A stretch of 6,232 nt of DNA, taken from positions 1 to 6,232 of the forward strand of contig CAZZIQ010000061.1 in the NCBI GenBank assembly GCA_964654355.1, written 5' to 3'. Source of the DNA: CAZZIQ01 sp964654355. Its GTDB lineage: Bacteria > Pseudomonadota > Gammaproteobacteria > GCF-002020875. The notes beneath the pieces were generated by a model that made no database searches, was not told the DNA's origin, and was given only the letters and a program-made list of their open reading frames with translations. Position 1 is the first letter of the stretch. Each line of letters begins with the position of its first letter. Of this stretch, positions 5,682-6,232 are shown one piece after another. The position numbers and the translations under genes are program-made.

Positions 5682-6232
5682 GCTTCAGGCTTGATTGGAT
5701 AGAGGCGCATGGAGAGATCCAGTGCGCGGACATGTTTGGTCAGGGCGCCGATCGAAATGTCATCCACGCCGGTTTCTGCAATCGCGCGCAGGCGCTCACC
5801 TGAGATATTCCCTGACGCCTCGAGCCGTGCAGGGGTTGTGTGGGCCCGATTAATTACAACCGCTTCACGCAACTGTGGAAGGTTGAAGTTATCAAGCAAA
5901 ACCCGGTCTGCCCCCGCAGCAAGTGCTTGCTTGAGTTCGTCAAGATTCTCAACCTCAACTTCGACTTCGCGCCCCGGTCCTTGTGTGCGTGCTTGCGCGA
6001 CCGCCGCAGCAATGCCGCCACAAGAAGCGATGTGATTTTCTTTAATTAAATACGCGTCATACAGGCCCATGCGATGGTTATGGCCACCGCCACAGGTCAC
6101 CGCATATTTCTGTGCGGTACGCAGACCGGGGATGGTTTTGCGTGTATCGAGAATCCGTATTGGAAGGTCTTTAACTTGATGGGCGAGGGCCTGTGTGGCG
6201 GTTGCGGTTGCTGAGAGGGTTTGGAGGAAGTT
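5678..6232 (-). CDS. nadC: Quinolinate phosphoribosyltransferase (nicotinate-nucleotide pyrophosphorylase), 5' part outside window
   Basis: NadC converts quinolinate and PRPP to nicotinic acid mononucleotide, CO2 and pyrophosphate in de novo NAD synthesis, in the cytoplasm. The frame is open to the window edge at 6232; 184 residues are visible of the roughly 280 usual for the family, so about the first 95-100 are missing. Visible hallmarks, numbered from the edge, are NFLQTLSATAT (1-11), the active-site LDTRKTIPGLR (28-38), KYAVTCGGGHNHRMGLYDAY (starting at 42), LIKENHI, the acidic VEVEVEN strand, VLLDNF and EASGNI. Most residues that bind PRPP and quinolinate in the barrel lie in this part and look intact. 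Codon 6100-6098 is an internal GTG (Val) and not a start, because the conserved DTRKT region lies upstream of it. The gene converges on def with a 4-nt overlap. It shares the NAD pathway with nadE at the other end of the window but not a transcription unit. Confidence 0.95.
   Translation of the reverse strand, partial: NFLQTLSATATATQALAHQVKDLPIRILDTRKTIPGLRTAQKYAVTCGGGHNHRMGLYDAYLIKENHIASCGGIAAAVAQARTQGPGREVEVEVENLDELKQALAAGADRVLLDNFNLPQLREAVVINRAHTTPARLEASGNISGERLRAIAETGVDDISIGALTKHVRALDLSMRLYPIKPEA

Noticed and set aside
5709..6049. Plus-strand open frames opposite nadC
   Set aside because: The minus strand carries unmistakable NadC motifs; the plus-strand translations are Ala/Ser/Arg-rich shadows.
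1..6232. An NAD-biosynthesis gene cluster, because nadE and nadC both occur in the window
   Set aside because: They sit about 4 kb apart on opposite strands with five unrelated genes between them, so no shared unit or regulation can be supported.
1..6232. CRISPR arrays, tRNAs, insertion sequences, attachment sites, toxin-antitoxin or defence genes
   Set aside because: No spaced direct repeats, terminal inverted repeats, transposase or cloverleaf sequence was seen, and the seven conserved genes fill almost the whole window.

Overview
The window is a compact stretch of proteobacterial housekeeping chromosome carrying seven protein genes, two of them cut by the window edges. The gene set points to a Gram-negative proteobacterium: a BamD outer-membrane lipoprotein with a lipobox, a GlnB-type PII protein with Tyr51, and bamD divergent from rluD-pgeF. 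That arrangement is familiar from Gammaproteobacteria and also occurs in Betaproteobacteria, and I cannot place the organism more finely. Base composition is moderately GC-rich and looks uniform. I see no mobile element, CRISPR array, tRNA, rRNA, prophage or sign of recent transfer.

Layout. (1) Bases 1-1997, plus strand: nadE (glutamine-dependent NAD+ synthetase, lacking only its first few codons) followed 14 nt later by glnB (PII signal protein). The glnB Shine-Dalgarno sequence overlaps the nadE stop codon. (2) Bases 1998-2035: a convergent gap with an imperfect hairpin. (3) Bases 2036-2824, minus strand: bamD (outer-membrane assembly lipoprotein). (4) Bases 2825-2857: a very short divergent spacer. 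(5) Bases 2858-5681, plus strand: rluD (23S rRNA pseudouridine synthase), pgeF (peptidoglycan editing factor / multicopper polyphenol oxidase family), a two-ACT-domain GcvR-like protein, and a peptide deformylase (def). Gaps of 2, 42 and 11 nt suggest one operon. (6) Bases 5678-6232, minus strand: the C-terminal two thirds of nadC (quinolinate phosphoribosyltransferase), whose stop codon overlaps that of def tail to tail.

How the genes relate. NadE and GlnB form a functionally plausible pair, because NadE consumes glutamine and PII reports carbon/nitrogen status. rluD and pgeF act on the ribosome and on cell-wall precursor quality, and bamD acts in the outer membrane; their linkage is conserved, but I infer no shared pathway. 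NadC and NadE both belong to NAD biosynthesis but lie in separate transcription units on opposite strands. No gap exceeds 42 bases, so there is no long unexplained non-coding region. I did not find a convincing undescribed system. The observations most worth a second look are the nadE-glnB coupling, the ACT/deformylase pair at the position where some relatives have clpB, and the possible leaderless start of bamD.
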